Assembly (NCBI GenBank): GCA_013054445.1
Contig: JAAMPI010000679.1
Span: 1 to 28,280, forward strand
Length of the DNA stretch: 28,280 bases
Reading direction: 5' to 3'
Origin: Cudoniella acicularis
Taxonomy: Eukaryota > Ascomycota > Leotiomycetes > Helotiales > Helotiaceae
The notes below the pieces were generated by a model. It worked only from the letters and a program-made list of their open reading frames with translations. It had not been told where the DNA came from and ran no database searches. The translations under genes were made by a program, and so were the position numbers. Each line of letters begins with the position of its first letter. Within the stretch, counting starts at the first letter, position 1. This document shows positions 11,316 to 24,178 of the stretch, piece by piece.

Positions 11316-11677
11316 TCACGGCAAAGCAGCATGCACGGGATCGTATGAAATAGCAATATCACCGACCTCTCGGAACTTCTGGACCAAACGGTGATCTTCT
11401 CAAAAAGATCACGGATTATGACGACCTTGCCATCTCGCTTTTTGAACTTCCATTGTTTCTGTATGCACACCTGTGTCTTTTGTGCTGCAATTTCCAGGAT
11501 TTCCTTCAAGATTTCCTTGTGATCTTGACGCTCCGCGTCCAGCTACAGCTGCAGCTTATCATCCTCGTTAAAATGCTGGAGTGCACTGGTCCATCGATCG
11601 ACGGGAGTAGCTAAGGTTACGGCTCCTGCCTGGCCTAGCAACTAACGATGAGGTTCAGTGGCGATCTGTGAAGCCAT

Positions 11678-12109
11678 CTGTGAAATAGGCTGGGATTTCC
11701 AAAACCGGGCTAAAATGGGTGGCAAGGGTGCTAGTAGCTAGGCATTTATATATATTGTTTGAAACACGATGGTCAGGTTAATGAAGATTCGAGATACTGT
11801 GCATCTTCACAGGAAGTCGGGCTGGGGAAAAGTAGCGCAAGGCTACTTGATTGAGAATTGCATGGTTGGTTGAAGTAGGTTCCGTGGTGAGGCGACGCGA
11901 GTTTCCATACTGGTGCAGGTGATGACCGTAACTACCCCAATGAAGTTCGTTGTTACTATGGCCAGAAAGGAACCTACGACTTGCTTACCGTCATTACACT
12001 GCTCTAGTTTCTGTTAGTTAGCGCTGCTTTTCGAAGAATTTTCCATTTTGGGGGTTTTTTTTTTTGTGTCAAAAAAAGTGAAAAATCGTGGCTTAATCTC
12101 ATATAGGAG
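11678..12109. other. Intergenic region between the NLR-like pseudogene and the GH5 gene
   Basis: No gene is seen. It holds the presumed upstream sequence of the pseudogene and the 3' flank of the GH5 gene (both on the minus strand). A T run at about 12054-12065 lies just beyond the GH5 stop. No recognisable element was found. Confidence 0.5.
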
Positions 12110-13552
12110 TTATGCCAAAGTAGCAGCAGCCATTGACTTGATAGCACCCGCAGCAGCTGTATTCCTCCACGCAGTCCAATTGTGGTTATATAACCCTATT
12201 TCCGCACGTCAGTTTTACTCCTCTTTCATTTTCAAATTCCAAAAGATAAGAGAAGGAAGAAAAGAAAGATGAAAGGAAAAAAAACCACTCACCCCACGTC
12301 TCATCATAATCCTGCGTCCCGTCCCTAATATAATAACTCCCACTCAACACCCACAACATCCACCCGCCTTTCAAGCCTTCCAAATAACTCGCCAAACAAG
12401 TAGCATACACGCCGCTATACTCGGTATCACTCTCATCATGACCCCATTCTGTTAATATCACTGGTAACACGTTCTTCACTGCTGTATTAGTGGTGTCCAT
12501 CGCGTTATAACCACCGTTATATAGTGTGGAGGTTATGGAAGAGCAGGCCGTGGCTGTTGTCTGGTAATTGTGGATTTCGAGAACGATTTTACTAGCAAAC
12601 GGGAAGGAGCTTTTGTTGAAGACGGTACCGGAACCGAGGTTAGTGCCGAGTGGGATGGGTGCCAAAGTTGTGTCGTAGTTCATGCCAGAGAAGAAGATGA
12701 GGACGTCGGGGTTAGCGGCGTGGACGGCTGTTGCGGCGCTGACCATGTTCGTGTACCAAGTTTCCCAGTTGTAAGTCAAGGAAATAGCAGCATTGTCAGT
12801 CGTGTTGCGAGGTTCGTTGCGCAGACCGATCGACATTAGGTTTCCCCAGTTTGCGCCCTTGAGACGGAGTCTCGGTTAGTCAGTGTTTCGCGAAAAGGGG
12901 AAAGGGGGCTGTACCCTCGAAACCATATAAGAGAGACCACGTTTCCAATTTGTGACGTTGAAATAGGTATCTCCAAACCACCCATTTCCGTCTGTGAGTG
13001 AGCAGCACCACTCGGCTTTTGAGATGTGGTTATCGAGATGCACGTAGATTCCTTGCTTTTTGCATTCTGCTGCGATGGCGTCGAAGACCTATTCCAATCA
13101 AAAGAGTCCAATTATAAGTGATTGAGTGGGAGACATACCTGCACTCTCGTCGTGCTCGCCCCAAAACTCGGATTATTCTTGATCACACTGTTATAAATCG
13201 CTAGTCCATTCGCAGTCCCAAGCGCGTTCTGAAAGGTATACAACAGCGTCTTATCCCCACCATTATAAATATCATCAATCATCTCAATGGCAAACGTAAG
13301 ACGAATGACATTCAACCCTAGACTTTTGATACCGGAAATGATCGTCGCAATGGATTGGTATTGCAGTCCTTCCGGAATCATAGTATCGGCTGCACCGGGC
13401 CAGTTCACGCCAGCATAGGTGACGTTTTGGCCCAGAGAGTTATGAATCCATCGTCCGGAAGTGGCGAAGGGTCCATAGGGCCAGGAATCAGCGCAGAAGA
13501 CGCTGATAGCTGAGCTGATGAGGGTGAAGGGGATGAGGGAAGTGAGACGCAT
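12110..13552 (-). CDS. Secreted glycoside hydrolase family 5 (cellulase-fold) protein
   Basis: This is a predicted secreted retaining beta-glycosidase of family GH5 (TIM barrel) acting on plant or fungal cell-wall beta-glucans or related polymers; the exact substrate cannot be read. The model is complement(join(12110..12195, 12293..12857, 12915..13088, 13139..13552)), 1239 nt and 412 residues. The Met at 13552 is chosen because it opens a signal peptide (MRLTSLIPFTLISSAISVFC, probable cleavage near ADSWPY); an upstream in-frame Met would bury it. The barrel begins at GVNWPGAADTMIPEG. The catalytic acid/base is Glu211 in IGLRNEPR and the nucleophile Glu333 in ILTEWGHDES. The last exon (86 nt) follows a 97-nt intron and encodes GLYNHNWTAWRN, the usual family end. 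Internal introns are 57 and 50 nt. The gene is intact and on the same strand as the GH2 gene 1 kb upstream, with a TATA-like box about 93 nt before the ATG. Confidence 0.9.
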
Positions 13553-14565
13553 CGTGAATGAACGGCTCTTGAAAAGTGGAAGGAGGTTCAGCGGTTGTGC
13601 TGAAGATTCGAAATACAATTACACTTACAAGCTGGAAAGTTTATTATTTATATAATATATCCTGTGCAAGCATATCCACTAGGTACGCGTTATATTTTTC
13701 TTTCTTGTCGTGTTCGTCGAATGGTTCCGCTCCGGTCCTCTTTAGCCGCTTCATTGTTTCCCCGGGAGCCCCTCCCCCATGGAAAGGCCGAGGACTAACT
13801 TCGGACGAGAAACACGTCCCCCGACGTCACCAGACATGAATATATCTGAATATCATGATTGACGGATTTCAGGTGAAAGCTTTTGGATAGCTTAATTGAT
13901 GTGCATGAGAAGAAGCACTTGCTTGAGTGAGTCGAGTACCCCGCACGTTTTGAGGACTCCACATTTACCCCACATGTCATCCGGCTCACTGCCGTCAGGG
14001 GAGCCATGGATTCTGCATCGAGCCACTGGGCATGAGGTCCTGATGAATTTAAGCGCTCGTATGAACAAATGTTCCGACTGCCGGAATTGGGTTGTCTTCC
14101 GCGAGTACCCCCGATGAACCTAGCATGTGACGAGGAAATGGTGGTAGGGAGAAGTGATGGAAAATTTGGTGTCAATGAGGACCACGCAGTTTTAAAACAC
14201 TCGAAGTGAGGTGAGGTGAAAAATGACTGGGGCATTTTTTGGTCCGAGAAAGTGCTGCCGCTAGCCCCATGATATTGGAAGGAATTGAGACGTAACTGGG
14301 AGGTGACCGTTCGTTTAAATCTGCCATCGCCTGTGACCTGTTCATTACGCACCCACCAGTAATAACAGAGCATTCAAGAGCTCTGGACATTACTCTGCGA
14401 AAGAGCTGTTGACCTCTTTCGGAAATTGAACTTCTGACCGACCATGAATCATTATCGCTTTTGAAAAAATTGTGTCTCTTTTTTAAAGGAATTTCAAGCC
14501 CTTGGTACTAGGAAACATGACAGAAGTAGTCCTCTAAACAATTACAATCTAAATATGTCTAACTC
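13553..14565. other. Intergenic region between the GH5 and GH2 genes
   Basis: It contains the GH5 promoter side and the GH2 3' flank. A 192-codon open frame (minus, 13795-14373) is present but shows no domain, no signal peptide and a Ser-rich composition resembling random translation, so it is not called a gene. Confidence 0.5.
13645..13652 (-). promoter_or_regulatory. TATA-like box of the GH5 gene
   Basis: On the minus strand this reads TATAAATA, within an AT-rich patch, 93 nt upstream of the GH5 start codon. Distance and sequence suit an ascomycete core promoter. No transcript evidence is available. Confidence 0.5.
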
Positions 14566-17770
<3,205 letters not shown>

Positions 17771-18408
17771 GTTTATGGTGGCACACAGATACAACACACA
17801 AGATGGACTGTTTATTTTACTTCGAATGGGGGTGAGTTGCTTTTTGTATAACAGGTGCAGTGGATTCAGCCAAAAGAATGTTGCAGGACTGTACGAGAAG
17901 CACAGCAATGTGGCGAAATTAGGACGATAAAGTTCGAGGCACTTCGAGGCCGACGAGAAGCCGACCAGGGATATCTTGGTATCTTGGTATCTCACGATGT
18001 CGAATTTTCGCTGCTCTCGAGTCTCCACTGCTGCAAAGGTGGGATCGTGCCTAGGTCCAAGACTTCAACTGGCGGCCATCCGCGCATATCCGCTGCATTG
18101 TCCGCAGGTACGTGGCCGTTGGCAGACGTGTTGAAGACCAGCAGACGTTGTGGGGTTCTAGGGAACGAGTCCATCGCAATTGGATGCATCACATTCACGG
18201 CGTTGACACCGCATACCGGTATTCGTGTCCATCATAGCACTCTTCAAGCCCCAGCCTTTATGTGCTCGCGGGCGAAGCACACGCATAGTTGGGACTTTGC
18301 AGAAGAGGCGTACGAGTTGTGCTACTGCATGTTCGGACCGGGTTTCGAGGTGGAATGCTTCGATGTTGATTTCGGACATCGCTGTTCCTGACTCGAAAGT
18401 GTCACCGG

Positions 18409-18434
18409 CCGGGGAAACCGGGGAAACTTTCCCC
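18409..18434. promoter_or_regulatory. Tandem CreA-type motif fused to a palindrome
   Basis: CCGGGGAAA occurs twice head to tail (18409-18417 and 18418-18426). The second copy forms, with the following TTTCCCC, a 7-bp inverted repeat around one base (18420-18434). Each copy contains CCGGGG, which fits SYGGRG. The end CCCCT (18431-18435) also fits a stress-response element. CreA, a dimeric zinc-cluster protein or an Msn2-like factor could bind. Confidence 0.5.
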
Positions 18435-18439
18435 TCTCC

Positions 18440-18445
18440 GGCTAA
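18440..18445 (+). promoter_or_regulatory. GGCTAA, possible XlnR/Clr-type activator site
   Basis: GGCTAA matches the XlnR-family core GGCTAA/R. It lies 6 bp beyond the tandem CreA-type motif and overlaps another SYGGRG match (18436-18441, minus strand). A hexamer alone is weak evidence. Confidence 0.3.
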
Positions 18446-19259
18446 CCAGAGCTCAGCAGGAGGCGCACCAATCAGGATGCCGACAGGGTTACGAATAAAA
18501 AAGGGGGCTACAGAGAACTACCAATAAAGCGGCATCCAATGCTGCTACCGAGGCACCAGTGTCAACTATAGATTTAGGACGAGCGGGCTTTTCGCGACAA
18601 TTTGCGATTGTACCACTTGACTTCATCGACTGCTACCAAGCCATTGTTGCGATCAGGTTGAGAAGTCTCTGCAGGTTTATACACAACTCGCTTGTAAATG
18701 TCGCCTCAAGCGTACTAGGTGCCGCTTTTATGCCACCATGCACGACGTCCCAAGGACCAAGGTCTTGCTAGGAATTTTATTTTCCCGCGACCATCCCCGG
18801 CCACCAGCCTTCAAAGAACTTCAGTGAGCATCCGCGGTATCCCCGGTCTCCACTACCACCCCAGGTCAAGCTTCAAGCGTTCACAAGATGAAAGTCCAGC
18901 TGCAACCAACCCCGCTTTTCACCCATGCTTTGCGATGAACTCCTCAACTTCGCGAGGCCTACCCCAGGTTTTCTCTCTCGGCTGCCGCCGTGGCGTGTCA
19001 ACTATATTGATCCATTGGATGTGCTATATGCCATCTCGTCTTGCTTCACTACTATTGTCGTATCATTTTGCTATACTGCATTCTATGATAGCTTAATTAG
19101 GACCATGCCTTGATATTCTCGCTCTAGTCTGCTTTTTAAACGCCTCGTCCGGAGGGTCGAGGTCTGGGCATGGCTCACGCCCATGCCACCTCCGCTGGAA
19201 AAAAGGTAGGGGAGGTTTTGGGAATAAGGGAAAATGGCCCCTGTGCAAAGATGCATGAA

Positions 19260-19266
19260 TATATAT
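19260..19266 (+). promoter_or_regulatory. TATA-like box of the sugar transporter gene
   Basis: TATATAT lies about 116 nt upstream of the transporter ATG, in an otherwise GC-balanced region, and is followed by a pyrimidine-rich stretch typical of fungal leaders. Confidence 0.45.
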
Positions 19267-19381
19267 TGGTCTTTCCCCCAGGTCGATTTTCATTCCAGGT
19301 CCATAGACTCGGAAATCCAAATCAACTTTTCTCATAACTCCAACGCACCTCACCTCTATCAGACACCAAACCCCAGACATT

Positions 19382-20984
19382 ATGGAGGGCGAAGAAAAGA
19401 TGGCCGATATCAATCGGGTCGATACCATCGACAACCCAGCCTCCGATGCTGTTGTATTGGCAACTGAGGCTTCGACCAGCAAAGACTCCCCATGGACTCT
19501 TGCAATGTTTCGATTGTACGGAATCCTTGCAATTGCATATCTCTGCGGCTGTCTCAATGGATTTGACGGGAGTTTGATGGGTGCTGTTAACGCCATGACA
19601 CAGTATCAGAAATATTTTGGGATGTGAGTTAAACTATTCTTTTGGAATATACCTCTGAGCGCAGATTGATAAGTGTTTTCAGGTCAGAAGCCGGATCGTC
19701 TACTGGCTTAGTTTTTGCACTCTACAACATTGGATCTATTCCAGCTGTATTTCTCACCGGTCCTGTCAATGACCACTTCGGTCGTCGTGCGGGCATGTTC
19801 ACAGGTGCTATAATCATTATAATTGGCACCTGCATCCAAGCGCCGGCGGTAAACATGCACATGTTTATGGCTGGAAGATTTATTCTCGGATTTGGAGTAT
19901 CTTTCTGCTGTGTTTCGTAAGTGGTCTCAATCTTCGAATTATCTGGAATTGGCATATCAAAATGCCTGTCACTACGGTTTGGAATCTCGAAACTAATTTT
20001 GATTCTCTTCAGCGCTCCATGCTACGTTAGTGAAATGGCACATCCCAAATGGAGAGGGACTATAACAGGCCTGTATAACACTTGTTGGTACATTGGCTCC
20101 ATCGTTGCCAGTTGGGTTTGTAAGTTTGCCAATACTCCCTGTCTGGTTTCAACGCTAATGCTACACAGGTTATGGGACAGCGTACATAAATTCTCCATAT
20201 GCATTCCGCGTGCCAATCTGGTGCCAACTTGCCTCATCAATCATTGTAGCATTAGGGGCATTCTGGCTTCCCGAGTCTCCTCGTTGGCTCGTTGGTCAAG
20301 ATCGGGCCGACGAAGCTCGAACAATTCTTGCAAAGTACCATGGCGAAGGTAGAGAAGATCACCCAATTGTGAAGCTGCAAATGGCAGAAATGTACCACCA
20401 AATTACGCTCGATGGATCCGATAAACGTTGGTGGGATTACAGCGGTTTATTCGCCACAAAGAACGCACGCTCTCGTCTCATCTGTGTTCTCGGAATGGCA
20501 TTCTTTGGCCAATGGTCCGGAAACAGTGTCACCTCTTACTATCTTCCCACCATGATTAAAACAGCCGGTATCAGCGATGAGCATTTCCAACTGAAAATCA
20601 ACGGCATCTACCCCGTTCTCTGCTGGCTCGGTGCCGTCTTTGGCGCTCGCATGACTGATACGATTGGGCGAAGACCTCTCCTCCTCTGGTCCATCCTGTT
20701 TTCGAGTATCTGCTTCGCAATCATCACCGGCACAACCAAGCTCTCCGTTGAAGACAGCAACAAGACGGCCACCAACGCTGCCATCACTTTCGTTTACCTC
20801 TTCGGCATTGTCTTCTCCTTTGGCTGGACACCCCTCCAATCTATGTACATCGCCGAAACGCTCGACACCACAAACCGCGCAAAGGGAACCGCAATAGGCA
20901 ATCTGGGCTCCAGCATCGCTAGCACGGTCATCCAATACGGTTCTGGCCCTGCTTTCCAGCAGTGCTCTTATTACTTCTACCTCG
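19382..20984 (+). CDS. MFS sugar porter, lactose-permease-like (3' end lost at N gap)
   Basis: This is a predicted plasma-membrane sugar:proton symporter importing lactose or related galactosides for the adjacent beta-galactosidase. Exons are 19382..19623, 19683..19916, 20013..20119 and 20169..20984, giving 466 codons before the N bases. Sugar-porter motifs visible are NDHFGRRAG after TM2, the family segment [29 protein letters not shown] after TM6, DTIGRRPLL after TM8 and [18 protein letters not shown] after TM10. The N-terminal [16 protein letters not shown] is characteristic of lactose permeases. TM1-TM11 are present, and TM12 begins (CSYYFYL) just before 20985. About 60-70 residues of the expected end are missing. 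If the two N were simply two bases, the frame would stop at 21029-21031 after an unrelated tail, so an assembly gap is more likely than a real truncation. A broader hexose or disaccharide role cannot be excluded. Confidence 0.85.
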
Positions 20985-20986
20985 NN
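20985..20986. other. Two ambiguous bases (probable assembly gap of unknown size)
   Basis: These are the only N bases in the window. They interrupt the last transmembrane segment of the sugar transporter. The sequence on the right does not continue the family in any frame, so more than two bases are probably missing or misjoined. Confidence 0.8.
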
Positions 20987-21270
20987 TTCGAACTTCACCC
21001 AAGGAAGAGCATCCCCAAGCACTGGGTGTAAACGGATCTGCTACTTCTGGGTCGCCTGCGCCAACTTCTCTTTTGCGGCCCCCAATAGAACCTCGAGCCT
21101 TTACGACTACCGGGCCGGTTTCGCACGGCTCTTTAGAGAGTCCAGCTATCGTAACTGCAGATCAAGAAGATCCTTTAGCTAAGGTAAGTTAATGATTGCG
21201 ATGTTTTGTTTTCAAACCCGCAACATTTTCTAATCTTAAGCAGCTTTTAATGCGAGCCCACAGCAGCTAG
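20987..21270 (+). CDS. 3'-terminal exons of an unassigned gene (or the transporter tail), 5' part lost at the gap
   Basis: Right of the N bases one frame is open through RTSPKEEHPQALGVNG... to DPLAK at 21183, then a good intron (21184-21243: GTAAGT, a TCTAATC branch region, CAG) leads to LLMRAHSS and a TAG at 21268-21270. The encoded 74 or so residues are Pro/Ser/Thr rich and hydrophilic, with no domain I recognise. It could be the cytoplasmic tail of the sugar transporter in a frame set by the missing bases, or the end of a different gene. The intron with matching frame is the main support. Confidence 0.45.
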
Positions 21271-23215
21271 ATAATCAAGTGTACCTGTCTAGAATCAGCA
21301 GTTTTCATTAGAACATGAGACGGAAATCTTCGATCTTTTTCCTCGATACCACCATTGCATGTTTCCATTCTTGTAACTCCTAGACACAATGGCGATGGCG
21401 TTTGGGTGGCGATCTAAGGATAAGGCACATGCCACATCAGCATTTGTCCTTTTGTCTCGAAGAAGATTGGGCACTGGCATCTGCTTGGTTCTGATTGTTT
21501 CGTTCGGGTTTGGGTGGCTACGATCATAGTTCGCGAGATTTGTACTTTGGGAAAATTGAGAGGGAAAGCTCCGAGCGAGCGTTTCTGACATGCGACACAT
21601 GGCTGGTTGAAGAAGGATGGAGTGATACGGCCGCCGTGTGGCATTGGGTTGTTAAAAGACACTATGCGCCCCCTCCCCTGTACATGGGTGGAGGGTTAGA
21701 TATGAGTGAATGAAATTCTTAATGACTCCGGTCCTGCTTTGGTTGTGAGGCTAAATCTTTGATATGTAACGGCTTGATGAGAAGTGACCGGGACAGGGTT
21801 GGCAAAAACAAGTCGCTCTTCTCACTTATTACCAAATTTGTTCTCGATTATGCTTCATCTAAAACTGTATAATACATTATACCTAACTTCTCCCTGTTCG
21901 AAGAGAAGAGTGCTTCTCTGCATTCCATGTTATCGAAATCAACTACTGCTACATAGTATCGACAAAACTTTCCTTCCTCTTGTTATCTCTAGTTGAAAGT
22001 TGATGAATGAGGGCTTGCTAATTCTTGATTCGATCGGGAGACCTCGGATTTGAAGGCTTTGGCGAGGATAAACAGAAGTGTAGTTGTTTGGGGGGAGACG
22101 TTTGGCAGAAGCATTCTTGCGTGGAAACTTGATGTTCTTTTCTTAGGTAGAATAAAGAATGTGAAATTATTTGAGAAATTGAAACTTGTAATTGGGAAAG
22201 GTGGGGGAGGTAGGGTTATTTCTCAATTTTCAATATTAGGACATAAGTTTCTAGAGAAGATCGATGTCACCATTATTCCTCCGACCGTTTCCAAGGCTCT
22301 TACCACGATAGAACCCACAGCACTTAAAAGTTTTAAAATAAGTCTTTATTTTTAAAAAGATGCGAGCTCCCCGAATAGAGGGGATTGGTACCTCCCTTTT
22401 TTTTGGGAATGATATCTCACAGTAACACAACGGCTATTCTCCGAAGTGTTGTGAGTTCTGTTGTGTGTGGCACAAGCTTGGAAATGGTTGAAGAGATAAT
22501 CAACCTACTGTGTCGATAGGTCTGAGGTTGAGTAAAGGCTTGGCGAGATGTTCGGTGTTTCTGAAGCTGGCTATTAGATTGCTAAGTATATTGATATCTA
22601 TATTGAACTTGACCCGTTCAGCGTGGTTAAGGGAGTATGAGATCAAGTGAAGCGGTTCTTGAGTCTTAGTCTCGACATGTTGGTCTGGACCTATTGCCCA
22701 ATGTGAGATTGCAACGGTCTCGAGGATTGAAAATCCGAGGGCAGTGCTTTCTGGACAGTTGTCGCTCTCTTTGCGGTGAAGTGTTTTGAGTGGTTGTTAC
22801 TGGGTTCGAGCTGGAGCTCTGAGGCTAAAAAGATCAGCTTGCTGTGAGAGCTTATGAGCGGAAGCCTGTACGTAATAGTGGATGAACCGTTGAAAGCTAT
22901 AGACTTTATATACTGAGGCTATCAGAACTCGTGAGTGATTGTGGACGGGTTGAAGCATGTCTGTCACCTATGACTTGGTTGCGAGAGAGGTGAAAGGAGT
23001 TGGAAATCTTGTACTATGGGTTTGAAACCATAGCTGTTGAGAGTTGGAAGAATAGAGAAAGGAAATCTTATGTAAAGATGCTGCTCCCAGGATTGAAGTC
23101 GGTGAGGGTTTATGACTTAAAATCAAGTCGAAAAGACGGTAGAATGTGTGGGAAGCGATCCGACTCCGTGTGTTATTCAAGGAACAGGGCAATTGTAGCA
23201 AGAGTATGTACTTTT

Positions 23216-24178
23216 CTATAAAAAATTAATAAAAAAAAAAAGACTGGACGGCAATAGCGAAGACTGACTCATGAATAGAGGAAGGGGACGGGAGGAAATA
23301 TAAAATTGTGGTGATTCGAAAATCGGACTTGCCACTTCAACTCCTACCTTGAAAATACGTGACATATCAAGTGTCCTCACATTCCATGTAATCTTACAAG
23401 ACTTATAGCCACAGAATATGCCATAAGTTCTAAATTTCGACTTAAGAAATAGCGGCAGGTTAACTTTTCGGAGGACTAGACGGCACATACCTTAAGAAGC
23501 TTTAGCTAGGTCGGAAATATCCCTCATCATCGCTAGACAGATCTCTATATTTTCAAACGGGTTCTCGAAGAAGATAAAATAGTAGTAGAGTGATATGCCT
23601 CGATCAACAATATCAACTTTTCTGCAGGAGAACGGAGGTTGGTATTGCTGGAAAGTTAAAACCCTTTTGTCCAGCCTTATGTAGAGCGTCTCCACTATGC
23701 GCCTTGCTCTCAAAAGATATATAATTTACGCTTCTCCCTCTTGAATACAAAATCCTTTCTTGAGATATCCAAGAATAGCTTTGTATCGAAATGTGCGAGG
23801 TCAAAGACCTGTTAACTAGAAAGAGCCCAGCGAGGGGTATTGCAATATCCTTGGATCTTGCTCAAAGATAACCTTGCAGTTGTGGTGTTATTTGGTGGTT
23901 TCGTTCCCTTCTCCATATGTATTGGTATTCCGGACGGCATAGAGATAGTCATCTTTTAGGTCGAAGAAAGAGTCCTGTTCCATTGGATATGAGAATCTGC
24001 ATAACTCATGGCAAATGCAGTGCGGACTAATCTTGAGAGAGCTGTGATCTGCTTCCTATTCAAACGTTGTCATGTAACTAGTTGACGGGAAGGTTGAGTG
24101 ATTTTGGCCCACAGCTAACAACTGTTCGTCGATTCAGAACGGCAGGACATTTTCATCGGCAAGCAAGGTAGAATTTTT
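23216..24178 (-). pseudogene. Possible decayed coding region, unassigned (weak)
   Basis: One minus-strand frame runs about 320 codons with only seven internal stops (24134-24136, 24056-24058, 23888-23890, 23816-23818, 23801-23803, 23726-23728, 23492-23494), fewer than half of what random DNA would give. Between the stops the translation has a natural look, for example SPHCICHELCRFSYPMEQD and SLYYYFIFFENPFENIEICL. No family is recognised, and similar open stretches occur in neighbouring frames, so chance is a serious alternative. Confidence 0.2.

Larger units (their letters stand above)
7478..11677 (-). pseudogene. Decayed NACHT-ankyrin NLR-like (STAND) gene
   Basis: Intact relatives are fungal STAND proteins: an N-terminal domain (NACHT_N-like), a NACHT NTPase switch and C-terminal ankyrin repeats that sense a ligand, often linked to heterokaryon incompatibility or immunity. 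The reading runs from about 11677 down to 7478. Visible motifs include the N-terminal stretch FKKRDGKVVIIRDLFEKITVW, P-loop GTAGMGKS, Walker B ATIVIDTLDEC, the post-NACHT segment GMFRWVSLQVQQLCDPRRIK and a long ankyrin array. Introns that keep frame are 11026-11077, 10852-10908, 10684-10737, 10456-10509, 10385-10430 (GC-AG), 9720-9769 and 9170-9231. Lesions are in-frame stops at 11642-11644, 11543-11545, 11316-11318 (where the family has Trp), 9391-9393, 9277-9279, 9268-9270, 9164-9166, 8978-8980 and 7694-7696. One G appears missing near 11384, and about 40-50 residues seem deleted near 9450-9475. The 5' end and the 8950-9450 stretch are the least certain. A rare spliced product or separate shorter proteins remain possible. 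Confidence 0.75.
17771..19381. promoter_or_regulatory. Divergent promoter of the beta-galactosidase and sugar transporter genes
   Basis: This 1611-bp region separates the two start codons. By hand I find 13 SYGGRG hexamers (the CreA carbon-repressor consensus): 18023, 18150, 18249, 18409, 18418, 18436, 18841, 18848, 18859, 18962, 19149, 19276 and 19371 (first bases). About six would be expected by chance. There is also one GGCTAA. Carbon-catabolite repression and lactose or galactose induction are plausible from family knowledge. I found no clear CGG-N11-CCG (LAC9/GAL4-type) site. Two short minus-strand open frames (17992-18198 and 18158-18379) overlap it but are not supported as genes. Confidence 0.6.

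Noticed and set aside
7478..11677. UAG or UGA reassignment, or programmed readthrough, to explain the many stops in the NLR-like frame
   Set aside because: All intact genes here use TAG, TAA and TGA as normal ends, and all three stops interrupt this one gene, which fits decay better.
22329..22360. AAAATAA...TTATTTT inverted repeat resembling a terminator
   Set aside because: It is low-complexity AT sequence with no gene on either side that it could terminate; Rho-independent-style hairpins are not expected for RNA polymerase II genes.
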